64,000 nt of DNA from Trebouxia sp. TZW2008 (GCA_002118135.1 BDIU01000211.1:62001-126000), one strand, 5' to 3'. Shown: positions 46,943 to 58,049, numbered from the stretch's first letter. Program-made: numbers and translations. The notes: generated by a model not told the origin, from the sequence alone.

Positions 46943-47542
46943 CCCGCACCGTCACGGCTGTGTCCGACGGACATGCAAGTTCGCTTTCGTCACGCTCGCG
47001 ACAGTCCGGCTTGCTAGATTGCGGACTTGCTACACAAGTCCTGTCAGGGTACTGGAAATGGTACAGAAGCGCGCTCTGACCTGACGCTGCGAGCCCCTTG
47101 CGCTCGAACATGCGCAAGTCTCGGAATCGCCTCAGCAGAGTCGGTCAACCGCCCTGGCTCTGACTCGAAAACTGTATTGAACGTTTGCAGCTGTAGAGCG
47201 ACGAGCTCGCAGCACATACCAAGGCTCATCTGAGCTCAGACAATTTAGTAGTATCGTACTCGATACAACGCTGCTGTTCGATTGTCTGCGCTGGGGCCAG
47301 CGTCGCGGTGCAGACCGTGCCGATCCGAAAGTGCAGCCGTGACTACACGACTTTCACAAGCTCTTCTGGTCGCTGGAGGCCCATCAAACGTGTAACTCAA
47401 CTTGTCGTGAGCTTGTTGACATTTGCGCAGCCCAGTGCAACTGAGCACTGCATTCCACAGCTTGCGCATAGGCGACTGATCGAGACAAATTCGCAGTTCC
47501 CAGCAGCCGTTGGCAGTCGACCAAGCTGTGCATGCTGTAGCA
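46943..47542. promoter_or_regulatory. Divergent promoter of CNOT10 and the glycosyltransferase gene
   Basis: The 600-bp head-to-head spacer is richer in CG dinucleotides than its surroundings, with no TATA box. It probably holds both 5' UTRs. Open frames crossing it on both strands begin without ATG and show no family similarity. Confidence 0.5.
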
Positions 47543-50500
47543 ATGCGCAGGCCGCCCGTGGGCCGACGGCCCATGCTGTCTACTCAGATCATAGCTGGCT
47601 CCTTGCTCATGGGTTTGTGCCTGATAGCAATCTTTGTGGTGAGCTCACGCCAGTAACATCACTCTGCCATTCTGCGCTGGACTGCTTTGCATGGCAGAGC
47701 GTCACTGCTGCTCACATTGTGCTGACCTGCAAAGTATTCACAAGGCCAGGGAGACAGATCAAACAAAGCGTGCAAAGCATGCAACTCATGGTTCAAATTG
47801 TCATGCAGGTGACTGCACCAGCCGGCAGGATTGCCGCCAAGAAGACGCCCCCAGCACCCTCCCTGAGCGACATCACCAAGGCGAAGCTGTTGGAATCTGA
47901 CAGCGTGCGTAAGGCGGCAAACAAGACCATCGACTCCATGAGAGTCAGTGCTGGAAGTGTGTACGAGGCTGTGGCAGCGCTGAGCGGGAAATACCCTGTC
48001 GGTCAGCAGGACCTGCTAATCGCTTACCCAGCAACTGAATCACATCTGCCGCTGATCCAAGCTGGCAGGCAATGGCACAAGGTCAGCATGACTTTGCACC
48101 TGAAACCATTTGTCCGTTTACTTGACTTGTCCAAGCTTCGAGTGCGAAATAACCGGTGGGTCAGCAGGACTTACTAGTTGCTGTCCTGCAACTGAATCAC
48201 ATCTGCCGCTGATCCAAGCTGGCAGGCAATGGCACAAGGTCAGCATGACTTTGCACCTGAAACCATTTGTCCGTTTGCTTGACTTGTCCAAGCTTCGAGT
48301 GCGAAATAACCGGTGGGTCAGCAGGACTTACTAGTTGCTGTCCTGCAACTGAATCACATCTGCTGCTGATCCAAGCTGGCAAACAATGTTGTAAGGTTAA
48401 CACAGCTCTACATCTCATGTCGGTTTGTTCACGCACTCAGGTTTCCGCTTTCTGTTGGTCAGGGTTCACGATGAGGATGGCTGCGGACGCATAGGGTCAG
48501 CTCTGCATGTACCAGACATGGTTCTGAGTTGAGTTCGTCCAAGTTTTTGTATTGCTGAGTGGTTGCTGTCATTTGGCGGCCAAGTGTATCTGCGCAAGTT
48601 GCACATCCTGCTTGTGATCTGATTTGGGGAGCAAGCATGCAGCAGAGGCAATTACAATGGCTTCCAATGGTATTCGGGAGCATCGTGGCTGCAAAGGATA
48701 CAATCACTTGTCAACAGACTAATTTCACTACTGACTTGGCAAACCACAACGACCAAAATGTGCACCGGCAGGACATCAAGACAGTGCCCTGACTGCAAAT
48801 GATCCTGGTTTGGTGAGCAAGTATGCAGCAGAGACAGCAGTCCGCAATGACGCGCATACAGAAGCTTGTTGAGTTGCTGATCACCATTTTGCAGTACTGC
48901 TCAAGACTGCCCAAGGGGGCGCAAAAGGCCAAATCTGTGTGGTTGCAGGGCATCAATACAGTTGTGACTATGAATGACCCTGCACTCGTGAGCAAGTATG
49001 CAGCAGAGGCAGCTGCCAACAATAAGCTCTCAGTGGTTCACTGAAACTAAGTCTGCAGTACACTATAGATTTGTGAGGAACAGGCATCAGTCAACTTGTA
49101 TGATTGCAGGACATCAAGACAGTTGTGACTGTGCATGACCCTCAACTGGTGGGTAAGTATGCAGCAGTCGCACAGGCCAGTACGAGGTGTGGGTTGACTA
49201 CACAGATGACTACAGGATCTGCAGCACAGCCAAATTTCACTGAGTACCGCAAATGATCAACCTGATTGCTTGCAGGGCATTAAGACAGTGGTGACTGTAG
49301 ATGACCCTGCGTTGGTGGGTAAGTATGCAGCAGAAGCAACTGCCAGCAATGAGGTGTGGGTTGACTACACAGATGACGCTCCCCCTCTGAGGGCCAAGCA
49401 CCCCGGGGACCCCCGAGCAGCCTTCACCCCCTGGCTTGCTGACAAGGTGCTCTGCTGACTGCGCTCTAACTTCGTATTTTCCGTACAAAATTGGTCTGAA
49501 ACAAGAGTTTCTGGGCGCTTGTAAACAGAACGTGTATATCCTCAGGCCAAGCACCCGGGGGGCACCCCAGCAGTCTTCTTACCCCCTGGCTGGCTGACAA
49601 GGTGTGATCATGACTGCATACTTATCATGATCATTGAAGTGCTTAATGACGAAGTTTCGTGACTCTGTTAGTATTTCAGCAGCATTTAGGCACAAGTGAA
49701 GCGCCAGGCTTCTCACAAATTCAAAATCGACAAGGTGCACTGTTTGTTGTGTCCAACAGCACGAGAGCCCATGGTCTGATGGCCTTGTGACAGGATCATT
49801 TGGGGCAGTCCTCTGCTTCTGTATGCACCTTGCAGGAAGCTGTGTTAGCTGTTCCACTTGCATGAAAATGATGACGTAACCTGACGCCAATTTGGATCCC
49901 CGACAGTTTCTGTTCTGATGAGCTGAACGAAGTAAGCTTTCTGACGCAATGCACACATGCTTTGGCTTGCTAGGGCAATAATAGAATGCCATGCTCAACC
50001 AATGAAGATCATTCTGCATGCAGACAGTCAACAGCACAGGCTACAAATGGATCTTGTATGGCGATGATGACACTTTTTGGTTTGTGGGTGGCGTCCTGGA
50101 CCTTCTGAAAGACCTGGATCCTGACATGCCGTACATAGTTACAGGTAAGCCATCAAAATATGAAGAGCTCCACTTCAAACTAGCTAAATGCATGATGCGG
50201 ACTGTGCAGGCTCTACGCAGTGCAATGTTTTTGCCACAGAAGCAGCCCATTGAAGCCACAGACAACTTTGACTTGTCTATCTGCTCTGTATGTTTTGAAC
50301 ACAGCGATGTCATATGCTGGAGACCAAACTTCTTGCATATAGCCAAGCAAGACACATTCCCTTGTTTGCATTCAAATTTGCATCACTCTCCACCGTCTGC
50401 ATCATTCTCCACTATGTGAACAGATGGATTTTCGTTCTTGTCCATGTGACGGCACTTTCAGCAGTGGTCAGCTGCAGTCTACATGTCTCTAGCAACTCTT

Positions 50501-53500
50501 GAAATGTCATATGTGTAGATTGTTGATTGGAGTCAACTTTTGCATTGGCATAATGCAGACAAGCTGTAAGTGTTTTTGTCTGATGTGGTGTAGACAACCT
50601 GTGGTGGTCGGATGTGGAAGGGACCATTGGCAGCCAGCCCAACTTCAGGGCGCCCAGGTGCCTGCCCTGCAACCACTCCATTTCAGGTAGTTTCTGGAGC
50701 TATGCTTTGCAGGGTCTTTATCAGGGTTTGTGACACATCACTTGATCATCACAACTCACAGTTCAAAGCTGTTTGAGCGCCTTCAACAAGCATGCCCATT
50801 TGCTACCGAGCACTGATTTCAGATACCACCATTCTTTGACCTGTTTTGCTTGCAGCAATGTGTGATAGTCTCAGCTTGGTGGAGGCTCTTGCACCTTTCA
50901 ATTCTTGCTAATGTCAGCTTCTGAACCAGCTTTGGGCCGACATCTATCCAGTATATCAGTGAGCTGTATATGTCATCATACTTAGCATACCTGTCTGTTG
51001 CTTCTTCTGTTTCGAGTGTGCATCGTTGATGCAGGATTTGAGGGCGTTTTGGACAAGCGCCCCTTCAATGCCCCTTTAGGGTGCCCTTGCACAGCGCAGC
51101 AGCTGTGCAACTCACCAGACTTGGCTCAATTCTTCAACCCAGACTGCGACATACCCCGGCATGGAAGTCGCACATATAGTATGCATGGAGGTGCAGGTAA
51201 AACTAAGAGGAGATCATATACCAATGGTCATGAACAGTTTCATGTTATTGTTGTTGTCATCCAAAGCAGACTGTGGTATGCTCCAACATGGCGTTTGTAT
51301 GTATGTCATGCATGGAGCAGTAGATGAAGCAGAGTAACGGCTGAATAGGCAAACATTGATAGTAATATCCCAATTCAACAGCATTTAGGCAAGTGCATAC
51401 CATGTCTATGATTTCATGCGACAAATACTCTTGTGACAATAGACCCAAATGAGCACATGCACGAGTGACACATCAACAGCAAGCGTTCTCAAGGCGCATT
51501 GCCTATGTTAGACCTGCAAGCCTATAATGTGTTTGTTATTGGTACTCACGTGCACAATGCCATGAATCACCAAAGCTTAGCAATTCACCAGCCTTCAAAT
51601 TGTCAAGGCAAGATCATGCAGTTCACCCTCAGTTCGGGGTGTTTCTTTGAGATTCAGCAAACGGTCAAGCTGCAAGATAAACAAGACCTCCACATGTTCT
51701 GTTGTGTGCAGGGACGCTGATCAGTGTAGGGCTGATGCGCAAGGTCAGCTATGAGTTCATGGAGCAATGCCTGTGGAGTGAGCAAGCCCCAGGTGCATTT
51801 TGCTCACTTTGACAAAGCTTTGTCTGTGCTTTCTTTCATGTGTTTGATGAGCCATGAATGATCATGCCATCATACACCAGTATGTATGAAATGCATGGAA
51901 AGCAACACCTACCAAGTATTCAAAAGCTTGTCAACGCTCATCAATGTCTGTAGTATCTGCACTCGACAGCCGGAAATTGTTCAGTTCCTCTGAGTGGCAC
52001 TGCCTTGCTTCTAGACAACAATTAGCAAACGACAAGAAGGCAAGAACAGGGACCGCAGATATGCATACAGATATGCAGTGAGCAGAGCTGAGCAAACAAC
52101 GCTGTTGATGGCTTGCTCATGGGTGGCCGGCTGTGCCGTAGCAAGTGCTCTTGATGTTATGACATGTGATGTTGCTCCTTCAGGAGGTGATGCGCTGTTG
52201 CTGGCTTGCTTGTACGAGGGCATGCAAAATTACCAGGCTCCCTCCCTCCTCTTTCTGCTCTTGCTGTTTTGACAGGCAGTCTTGCTGATGCAGAAGGCAA
52301 TCAGCGTTTGGCAGATTGCTTGTCAAGGGCAGGCTATGCTGCAGCGCTTGCACTTGCAATCTTCCTCTTCTGCTGTACTGATAGGCAGTCTTGCTGATCC
52401 AGGAGGCCTTGCACTTTTCAGAAGGGGGGGGGGGTGCTTTGTAAAGGGACTTGCTTGCTCCTCGCTTGCTTTTTCTTCATTCCCTTCTTTTTGCTTCGCA
52501 GTCACAGGCAGTTTTGCTGAGGTGATGGGTCTCCGATGGCTTGCTTGTTGTGGGCAGCCTTTGTTACCGGACATGTCCCTACCTTCTTTTCTCCATCTTG
52601 TAAACATTCTTCTTGCTCTGTTGTCACAGGCAGTGTTGCTGGCTCAGAAGGCAACGTGCTTCTGATGGCTTGTGTATGCGGGGCAAGCTTTGATACTGGA
52701 AACGCTGACTCCTCCTCCTTCTTCCTCTTCTCCATTTGCTTCTTCTTGCTTTACAGTCACAGGTGGTCTTGCTGATTCAGGAGGTGGTATGTTGTTGATG
52801 GCTTGCTTGTGGAGGGCGGGCGTTGTCACTGGAAGCGCTTGCTCCTCCTGCATCTTCTTCCTCTTCTTCTGCTGCTCGTTCTTCTTCTTGCGGTGCAGTC
52901 ACAGGCAGTGTTGCTGATTCAGGAAAAAGACAGGCTTTTGATGGCTTGCTTGTGGAGGGTGGGCTTTGTTACTGAAATGGCTTGCTCGTCCTGCTTCTTC
53001 TTCCTCTTCTTCTGCTGCTGCTCGTTCTTCTTCTTGCGCTGCAGTCACAGGCAGTGTTGCTGATTCAGGAGGCAACAGGCTTTTGATGGCTTGCTTGTGG
53101 CGGGTGGGCTTTGTTACTGAAAATGCTCGCTCGTCCTGCTTCTTCTTCCTCTTCTGCTGCTTGTTCTTCTTCTTGCGCAGCAGTCGCAGTCAGTGTTGCT
53201 GATCAGGAGGCGACCTGCTTCTGATGGCTTGCTTGTGGAGGGCAGGCTTTGTTACTGGAATCGCTTGCTCCTTTTTCTTCCTCCTGCTCCTTGTATTCTT
53301 CTTCCTCCTATGCTTCTTCATCTTCACCTTCATTGCCTTCACCTCCATCTGTTCCCTCTTCTTTTCCTGTTGTCACAATTAGTCTTGCTGATTCAGGAGG
53401 TGACGGACTTTTGATGGCTTGCTTGTGAAGGGTGGGCTTTGTCACTTGAGATTGCTCGCTTGTCTCCTTTTTTTTCCCCCTCTTCTTCTTCTTTTCCCAT

Positions 53501-54461
53501 TGTGATAAGGCATCCTTGCTGATTCAGGAGGTGACGGACTTTTGATGGCTTGCTTGTGGAGGGCAGGCTATGGCGTTTCAGATCCAGGGTTTAGCTTTTA
53601 TCACCCAGAGCTGCGCATGTTTGACCCTGTCTCCCAGGAGGGGAGACAACTTTTGTACGCCTTCACAGAGGGTCTGTCTGGCGGCTGTGACTCATCGTGT
53701 CAGGTATGGACTTCTTATGCAAAAGCAGCAATGACTTGCAACAATGGGTCTGCAATTGCTGTGTGCATTCACACAGGGCCTGTCAGGCAGCTGTGATATA
53801 TAGTGTGCAACTTTTCACAGAAAGCAGCACAGCCTTGCAACTGTGTTCGTTCATGCATGAATGCACTTTTTGAATCTGTGTTTTATATAATGGGAAGTTG
53901 CTGTCTGCATTGGCAGAGTGTTGACAGAGAGTTGGCAGACAGTTGCAATACATTGTGTCAGGTGTGCGCTGTTTCAACAAATGTAGCACTGCAATTTTAT
54001 CTGTCTGTAAATGACAACATGCAATTTTGTCTGTCTGCAGATGACAACATGCAAATTTGAGATTGTGATACTGGACATGATGGGCCTGTCTGCAGGCTGT
54101 CAAAACTCAAGTGCTACTGTACATGGACAAAACCATAACAGCGTTGTTGAGCCCACGTTACCAAGTCTGCCCACTAAGTTGTAGAGGGCAGATTTGTGGC
54201 AGATCCTGTCAATCATGACATGTCACCTTGTTGCAAAAGGCGCTTTCTGTGCATGCACTTATGCCCATGTCTATGCAGCCATATGATGACCTGTCTGTGT
54301 TCCTGCAGACACTTTTGGCACATGTGGTCAGCTCTCACGTGCGGTCTGCAGTACACGGCATTCCAGGCGCAGCATCAATGATACGAGCCATGTCCAACAC
54401 ACACAACTTGTATCTGCAACATCACAGTGGGTCAAGCCAGCTACACACCACATTAGCTTGA
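47543..54461 (+). CDS. Fringe-like glycosyltransferase (GT31/DUF604 type), type II membrane protein
   Basis: Exons: 47543-47638, 47809-48001, one or more unresolved exons (possibly from 48441), 49276-49446, 50024-50144, 50594-50686, 51035-51196, 51712-51792, 53528-53703, 54309-54461. Phases agree from 49276 onward. The first exon gives a short basic tail (MRRPPVGRRP) and a membrane anchor (IIAGSLLMGLCLIAIFV), the layout of a Golgi glycosyltransferase; a Lys/Ala-rich stem follows. The catalytic part has the DxD metal/nucleotide-sugar motif in YKWILYGDDDTFWF, then VTG/DNLWWSDVEGT, a Cys-rich CLPCNHS and GCPCTAQQLC region, the Fringe hallmark HGGAG followed by LISVGLMRKVS, and GGDGLLMACLWRAGYGVSDP. 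It probably transfers a hexose to a glycan or protein in the Golgi. Donor and acceptor sugars cannot be read from sequence. The exon between 48001 and 49276 is the weak point, because that intron is full of repeats. Confidence 0.8.
48031..48400 (+). repeat. 157-bp near-identical tandem repeat, about 2.4 copies
   Basis: GCAACTGAATCACATCTG recurs at 48031, 48188 and 48345. The first two units are almost identical, with one or two mismatches seen, so the duplication is recent. Each unit ends with GGTGGGTCAGCAGGAC, similar to the exon end and donor region at 48001 (GTCGGTCAGCAGGAC). Confidence 0.85.
48760..49180 (+). repeat. Exon-start copies before glycosyltransferase exon 49276
   Basis: Copies of acceptor plus exon start (TTGCAG, then GGCATCAATACAGTTGTGAC; and GACATCAAGACAGTTGTGAC) lie near 48951 and 49110, with a decayed one near 48775. 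All share GTAAGTATGCAGCAG or GCAAGTATGCAGCAG. Confidence 0.75.
49545..49605 (+). repeat. Exon-end copy after glycosyltransferase exon 49276-49446
   Basis: GCCAAGCACCCGGGG...CCCCCTGGCTGGCTGACAAG followed by GTGTGA repeats the exon end and donor. It also has CCTCAG in front, so it could be an alternative short exon. Confidence 0.7.
52183..53440 (+). repeat. Ten-copy array of acceptor plus exon start before exon 53528
   Basis: Copies begin near 52183, 52295, 52403, 52520, 52650, 52781, 52922, 53070, 53209 and 53398, then the true exon at 53528. A typical unit has a CTTCTTCCTCTTCTTCTGCT-type pyrimidine tract, CAGGCAGTGTTGCTGATTCAG, then GAGGTGACGGACTTTTGATG and GCTTGCTTGTGGAGGG. Spacing is 105-190 bp. 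Many copies preserve the coding frame for about 12 codons (LLMACLW). Only the last continues into the DPGFSFYHPE coding sequence. Confidence 0.9.
53770..54110 (+). repeat. Exon-end copies after glycosyltransferase exon 53528-53703
   Basis: Degenerate copies of the exon end (CACAGAGGGTCTGTCTGGCG...TCGTGTCAG) lie near 53775, 53925 and 54085. The second keeps ATTGTGTCAG followed by GTGTGC. Confidence 0.6.
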
Positions 54462-55369
54462 CAACATGAGAGGAATGACAGCAAGACCCGCTTTTACGTA
54501 ATTGCAGGATGTATGCTACGCATGGTGTTGCATAGCTGGCCAAGTGTTTCATTTCATGGTGTATAGGGCTGTCAAGTGATTCAATTTACAGTGAATGTCG
54601 GCCTACAATCCCAAGTGTTCCCTCCAGATTGCCTGCTACATTGTCGTGAGTTATTGCTGACCCCCAGAATGACTGCACAGCACAGCATTACTGCAGCCTA
54701 TGGTCTGCAAGCTTGTGCAATCATTCTGGACTGTTACAGTGCAATCATTGTGAAGATTGCTGCAGCTGCTGTGCTTTGCGAACATCGGTGTTGGCTTGTC
54801 CACACGGATGATCTGTTGCAGTGACGTTGTCGAGCATTTGATGAATCATGAGAGTTTTCCTGAAGCTGTATGCTGGGCCGCATTGCGTTCCTTCTGCCCG
54901 ATTTGGCTTGTATTTGTACCAGCAGGCACGGGCCAGCAGGTGCTGCGAGCTGAGGGTAGCTGCTGAACTCTTCACGCAACGTGATCAGTCTCATCCGACT
55001 GTGCAGAGGCACTTTTTCCGCCGGTTTCCACTGGAGTCCATGCTGCCCGCTCATTACTGACCTTTCTTGCCTGGAATGTAAATTGCTCGGACGAGCCGTT
55101 GCATAGCATCCTACAACATCCACACTGGCGCATGCCACTTGGCATGCGTCATGCGTACGATGCTTCTCGTAACTGCCACTCCGACTACGGCATTGCAAGA
55201 TCCCTTGGATAAGACTTCCGTGACCTACCGGATTGTCAACGTGAGCTGCCGTATAAAGGATCACAGCCGCTGCGATTCTGCTCACATCGAAATCTGCCCG
55301 CGAACTCTCGCTGCAGTTTGACACTGTCCTTCGGCTGTTGCATTTGCATCTCCATCTCAAACCGCTACC
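54462..55369. other. Intergenic between glycosyltransferase and secreted protein gene
   Basis: Contains the 3' flank of the glycosyltransferase gene and the promoter of the next gene. A 258-codon minus-strand open frame spans it but has no ATG start or family similarity and overlaps the next gene's first exon. Confidence 0.5.
55252..55257 (+). promoter_or_regulatory. TATA box of the secreted Gly-rich protein gene
   Basis: TATAAA within GTATAAAGGATC, 113 bp before ATG 55370. This fits a transcription start near 55280 and an 85-90-nt leader. Confidence 0.5.
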
Positions 55370-58049
55370 ATGGTCGGTGCCCTCAAGATCGTCGTGGTGA
55401 GCCTGGCGTGCGCTGCACTCCTTCTGGAGCCTGCGGCGGCCTACAACTTCAACTTTGGTGGAGGTGCGCTTTCCGATTGCTTGCGACCAACCCGCGTGTT
55501 TGCAGAGCATGCTGCTGTCGCCTTGACTGTCGCATTGTCCTGCAAGTGAAGCATTTCGTCATGATCACGCGAGCTTGCTGCTGTACATGCAAGGGCCATT
55601 TTCACCCCCTGCCAGTCCCCACGCCGCAACGGTCGCCAGAGCTCGCTCTTCCGTTCCTTGGGCTCCGCTAAGATGCCGGTTTTATGCTCTGCAGGCAACT
55701 ACGGTGGTGGGATCTACGACGGCGCAAACTACTATTCATCCCACGGTCTGAGCTACGGCCAGTACAGGAGTGACGTCGGCAATGCCCTGCGCCGCAGTGG
55801 TGCTTCAGCGGCAGCCGCTTCCTCTGGTGAGTTGCACGCACCAGCCAAGCGTAGCTGCAGCATTCACGTGTCGTGACTGCACTCAGGCTGACTGCCGGCT
55901 GTGCTCTTACAAAACGGCTGCAGCTCACTTAGATGCGATCTGCTCTGAAAGAGCAGCTCTGCAAAATGCCTGCAATTCATGCAGAGCTGCTCTTGCAAGG
56001 CCAGTCCCATTTGAGTGAGCCGCAGGTATCCTGAGCATGCAAATCACCTCATGCACGCACTCATCATATGTGCTCAGTGACATCAAGGCCAATGACATGA
56101 CTGCGCTCCGGGCTGCCTGTGTTCTTCTTCCAACAAGCCTGTATCTGCTACAGTATACATAGCAAGGCTGCTGTGCGAGCAGAGTAGCTTAGCCAAAGTG
56201 CAGCAACCACGCAGCATACTGATAGTGCTGTGGGCGCTGACAATGTACAGCTGCAATAGCTTCTGGTGGTGCTCAGCAGCTTGCCTTTTGCATGAGTGAC
56301 TGCTGAGTCACAGCTGCTTGTGAGAATGCCTGCAGTTCACAAAGAGCTGCTCTTTCAGGGATGAGATCATCTGAGCTGTAGACATCTTGCAGCAAGCAGG
56401 CGAATCACAGCTGCAGCAGTTACAAGTTGTGCTGAATGCCATCAGCGCTTGATTGCTAAGCTGCTGTGACTGCATGGGTGCTAGCCCTTAGCAGTCTTGG
56501 CAGCTTTCTTTGTGTGATATGCACCTTTGACATATCTTGCCTTGTACTGCATTAGCATTTTGTCGACATTGCAGGCTTCACATCAGTCATGGCCAACCCT
56601 TTTGTAAGCCGCACCTACCATTCATACTGATATGCATGCTTTGCATCAGCAAACACCATGTTGGGACATCAACAAGTAAAGAATTGCTTGTGTTGTAGGG
56701 TTCTCATCAGCCATGTCCAATGCTTTGGTAGGGCGCAACTACCGCTCATACGGCTATGCATGCTCTGGCGCACTTGGCTACGGCAGCAAGGGCTCCTGGA
56801 CCAGCGCCTTCAACTCGGTGAGTCTCTGCAGCATACATGGCCTATAGGTGGTTGTAGATAGTGAAGCACATCTTGGTGAGTCTCTGCAGCATGCAATGCC
56901 TAGATAGTGAAACACAACCCGGTGAACCTCTGCAGCATGCAATGTCCAGATTGTGAAACCCCATCTTGGTGAGTCTCTGCAGCATGCAATGCCTAGACAG
57001 TGAAACATGATGTGGTCAGTCCCTGAAGCAAGAGCCGTTGGACCATTGCCTTCAACTTGGTGAGTCTCTGCAGCGTGCAGTGCCTTGATAGTCGAACAGA
57101 ACTTGGTGAATCTCTGCAGCAAGGGCTTCTGGACCAGTGCCTTGACTTCAGTAAAAGTCTGCATTCTGCAGCACGCAACTGGATCCTGCTACTTTGCAGT
57201 AGGCAGTACCTTGCTGCTGGTACTTTGCAGCATGCAACACCTTGGCTGCTGATACTTTGCAGCATGCAATAGGTTGCTGCTGATACTTTGCAGCATGCAA
57301 TGCCTAGTGAGTAGTGCTACACTAAGAGTTACAGCCCAAGTACGGCAGATTTTCTCAGTATGCTGCCAGTGCAGACACGATCTCTGACACTGCATGATTA
57401 GCAGAGACTGCAGTGTTTGCTTGCGCTGAGTGATGGAGCTGCTGCTGTGTAGCATGGTCAGCAGCAGCGTGGAGAGCATGGTTCTCAATATGTGTTAACA
57501 GTCTTCTGGCCTTTGAGCCTTGTGCATTCAACATTGCATAGGCCTTCAATGCTGTCAGCGTTGCAGTGCATTGCCAGAAATCTAGCGGTTTGATGAGCAT
57601 ACAACAGCACTCTCCGGCCTGGAGGGTCCTGCAAGCACATGCACATTTTGCCCTAGGCACAAGCTCAAATGCTGTCTGACATACAAAACCCTTTCGTTGC
57701 GCAGCATGTGGGGTGTTTCACTATGTTATAGACTGCCTTGACTTGACGGACACATAGTCATTGCCATTGTGGGGTTCACGCAGTCAGCCTTGTTGATTAG
57801 CTAAAACATGTAAATGTACTCTCCGTCTCTCTCGTAAGCTAAAAGGCTGTAATACATCTGCAGGCAAAGTCACGTGGCTTCAACCGCAGTGGCGCTGCAG
57901 CTGCAGCAGCAGCTACCTCTGGAGGTCAGTTTGGCGGTGACGTTGGCTCAGCAACTGCTGCAGCAGCTTCCTCTGCTTTTGGTGGATCATCAGCAGCTGC
58001 TGCTGCTGCAAGTGGCCGCAAGCTGTTGAACGAGCCTGTTGCTGCTTGA
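55370..58049 (+). CDS. Small secreted Gly/Tyr/Ala-rich protein, possible cell-wall component
   Basis: Exons 55370-55463, 55695-55826, 56699-56817 and 57864-58049 join in phase to about 176 residues. A classical signal peptide leads (MVGALKIVVVSLACAALLL, cleavage likely after EPAAA). The mature part starts YNFNFGG, then is rich in Gly, Tyr and Ser (NYGGGIYDGANYYSSHGLSY), has a single Cys region (YACSGALGYGSKGS) and ends in Ala/Ser/Gly blocks (SSAAAAAASGRKLLNEPVAA). I do not recognise a named family. Composition and signal peptide suggest an extracellular matrix or cell-wall structural protein, which is inference. It has its own TATA box. Intron 2 contains a foldback, and intron 3 a donor array. 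Confidence 0.75.
55949..55994. repeat. Perfect 15-bp foldback in an intron of the secreted protein gene
   Basis: AAGAGCAGCTCTGCA (55949-55963) and its exact reverse complement (55980-55994) flank a 16-nt loop. A related half-copy (AAGAGCTGCTCTTTCA) lies near 56344. Confidence 0.85.
56572..56640 (+). repeat. Broken exon-start copy before exon 56699
   Basis: After ATTGCAG the sequence reads GFTSVMANPFVSRTYHSY and then a stop. It matches the true exon start (GFSSAMSNALVGRNYRSY), so it is a decayed duplicate of acceptor and exon start. Confidence 0.8.
56818..57170 (+). repeat. Array of 5' splice-site copies after exon 56699-56817
   Basis: The exon end, donor and intron start (CTTGGTGAGTCTCTGCAGCA and variants) recur near 56873, 56920, 56967, 57011, 57057 and 57102, about every 41-50 bp. 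Some copies also carry the preceding exon bases (GGCTTCTGGACCAGTGCCTT). Confidence 0.8.
57190..57302 (+). repeat. Short tandem repeat, ~30-bp units
   Basis: GCTGCTGATACTTTGCAGCA with TGCAAT repeats about four times in intron 3 of the secreted protein gene. Confidence 0.8.

Noticed and set aside
47308..48177. 289-codon plus-strand frame crossing the glycosyltransferase start
   Set aside because: It begins at GTG and reads through an intron and the 157-bp repeat. The ATG 47543 exon gives a membrane anchor and joins in phase to 47809.
52183..53440. CRISPR-like regular array
   Set aside because: Spacing varies, the repeat is a splice acceptor plus exon start of the adjacent gene, and the DNA is nuclear eukaryotic.
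54734..55510. 258-codon open frame on the minus strand
   Set aside because: No ATG start, no recognisable motif, and it lies antisense across the signal-peptide exon and TATA box of a better supported gene.
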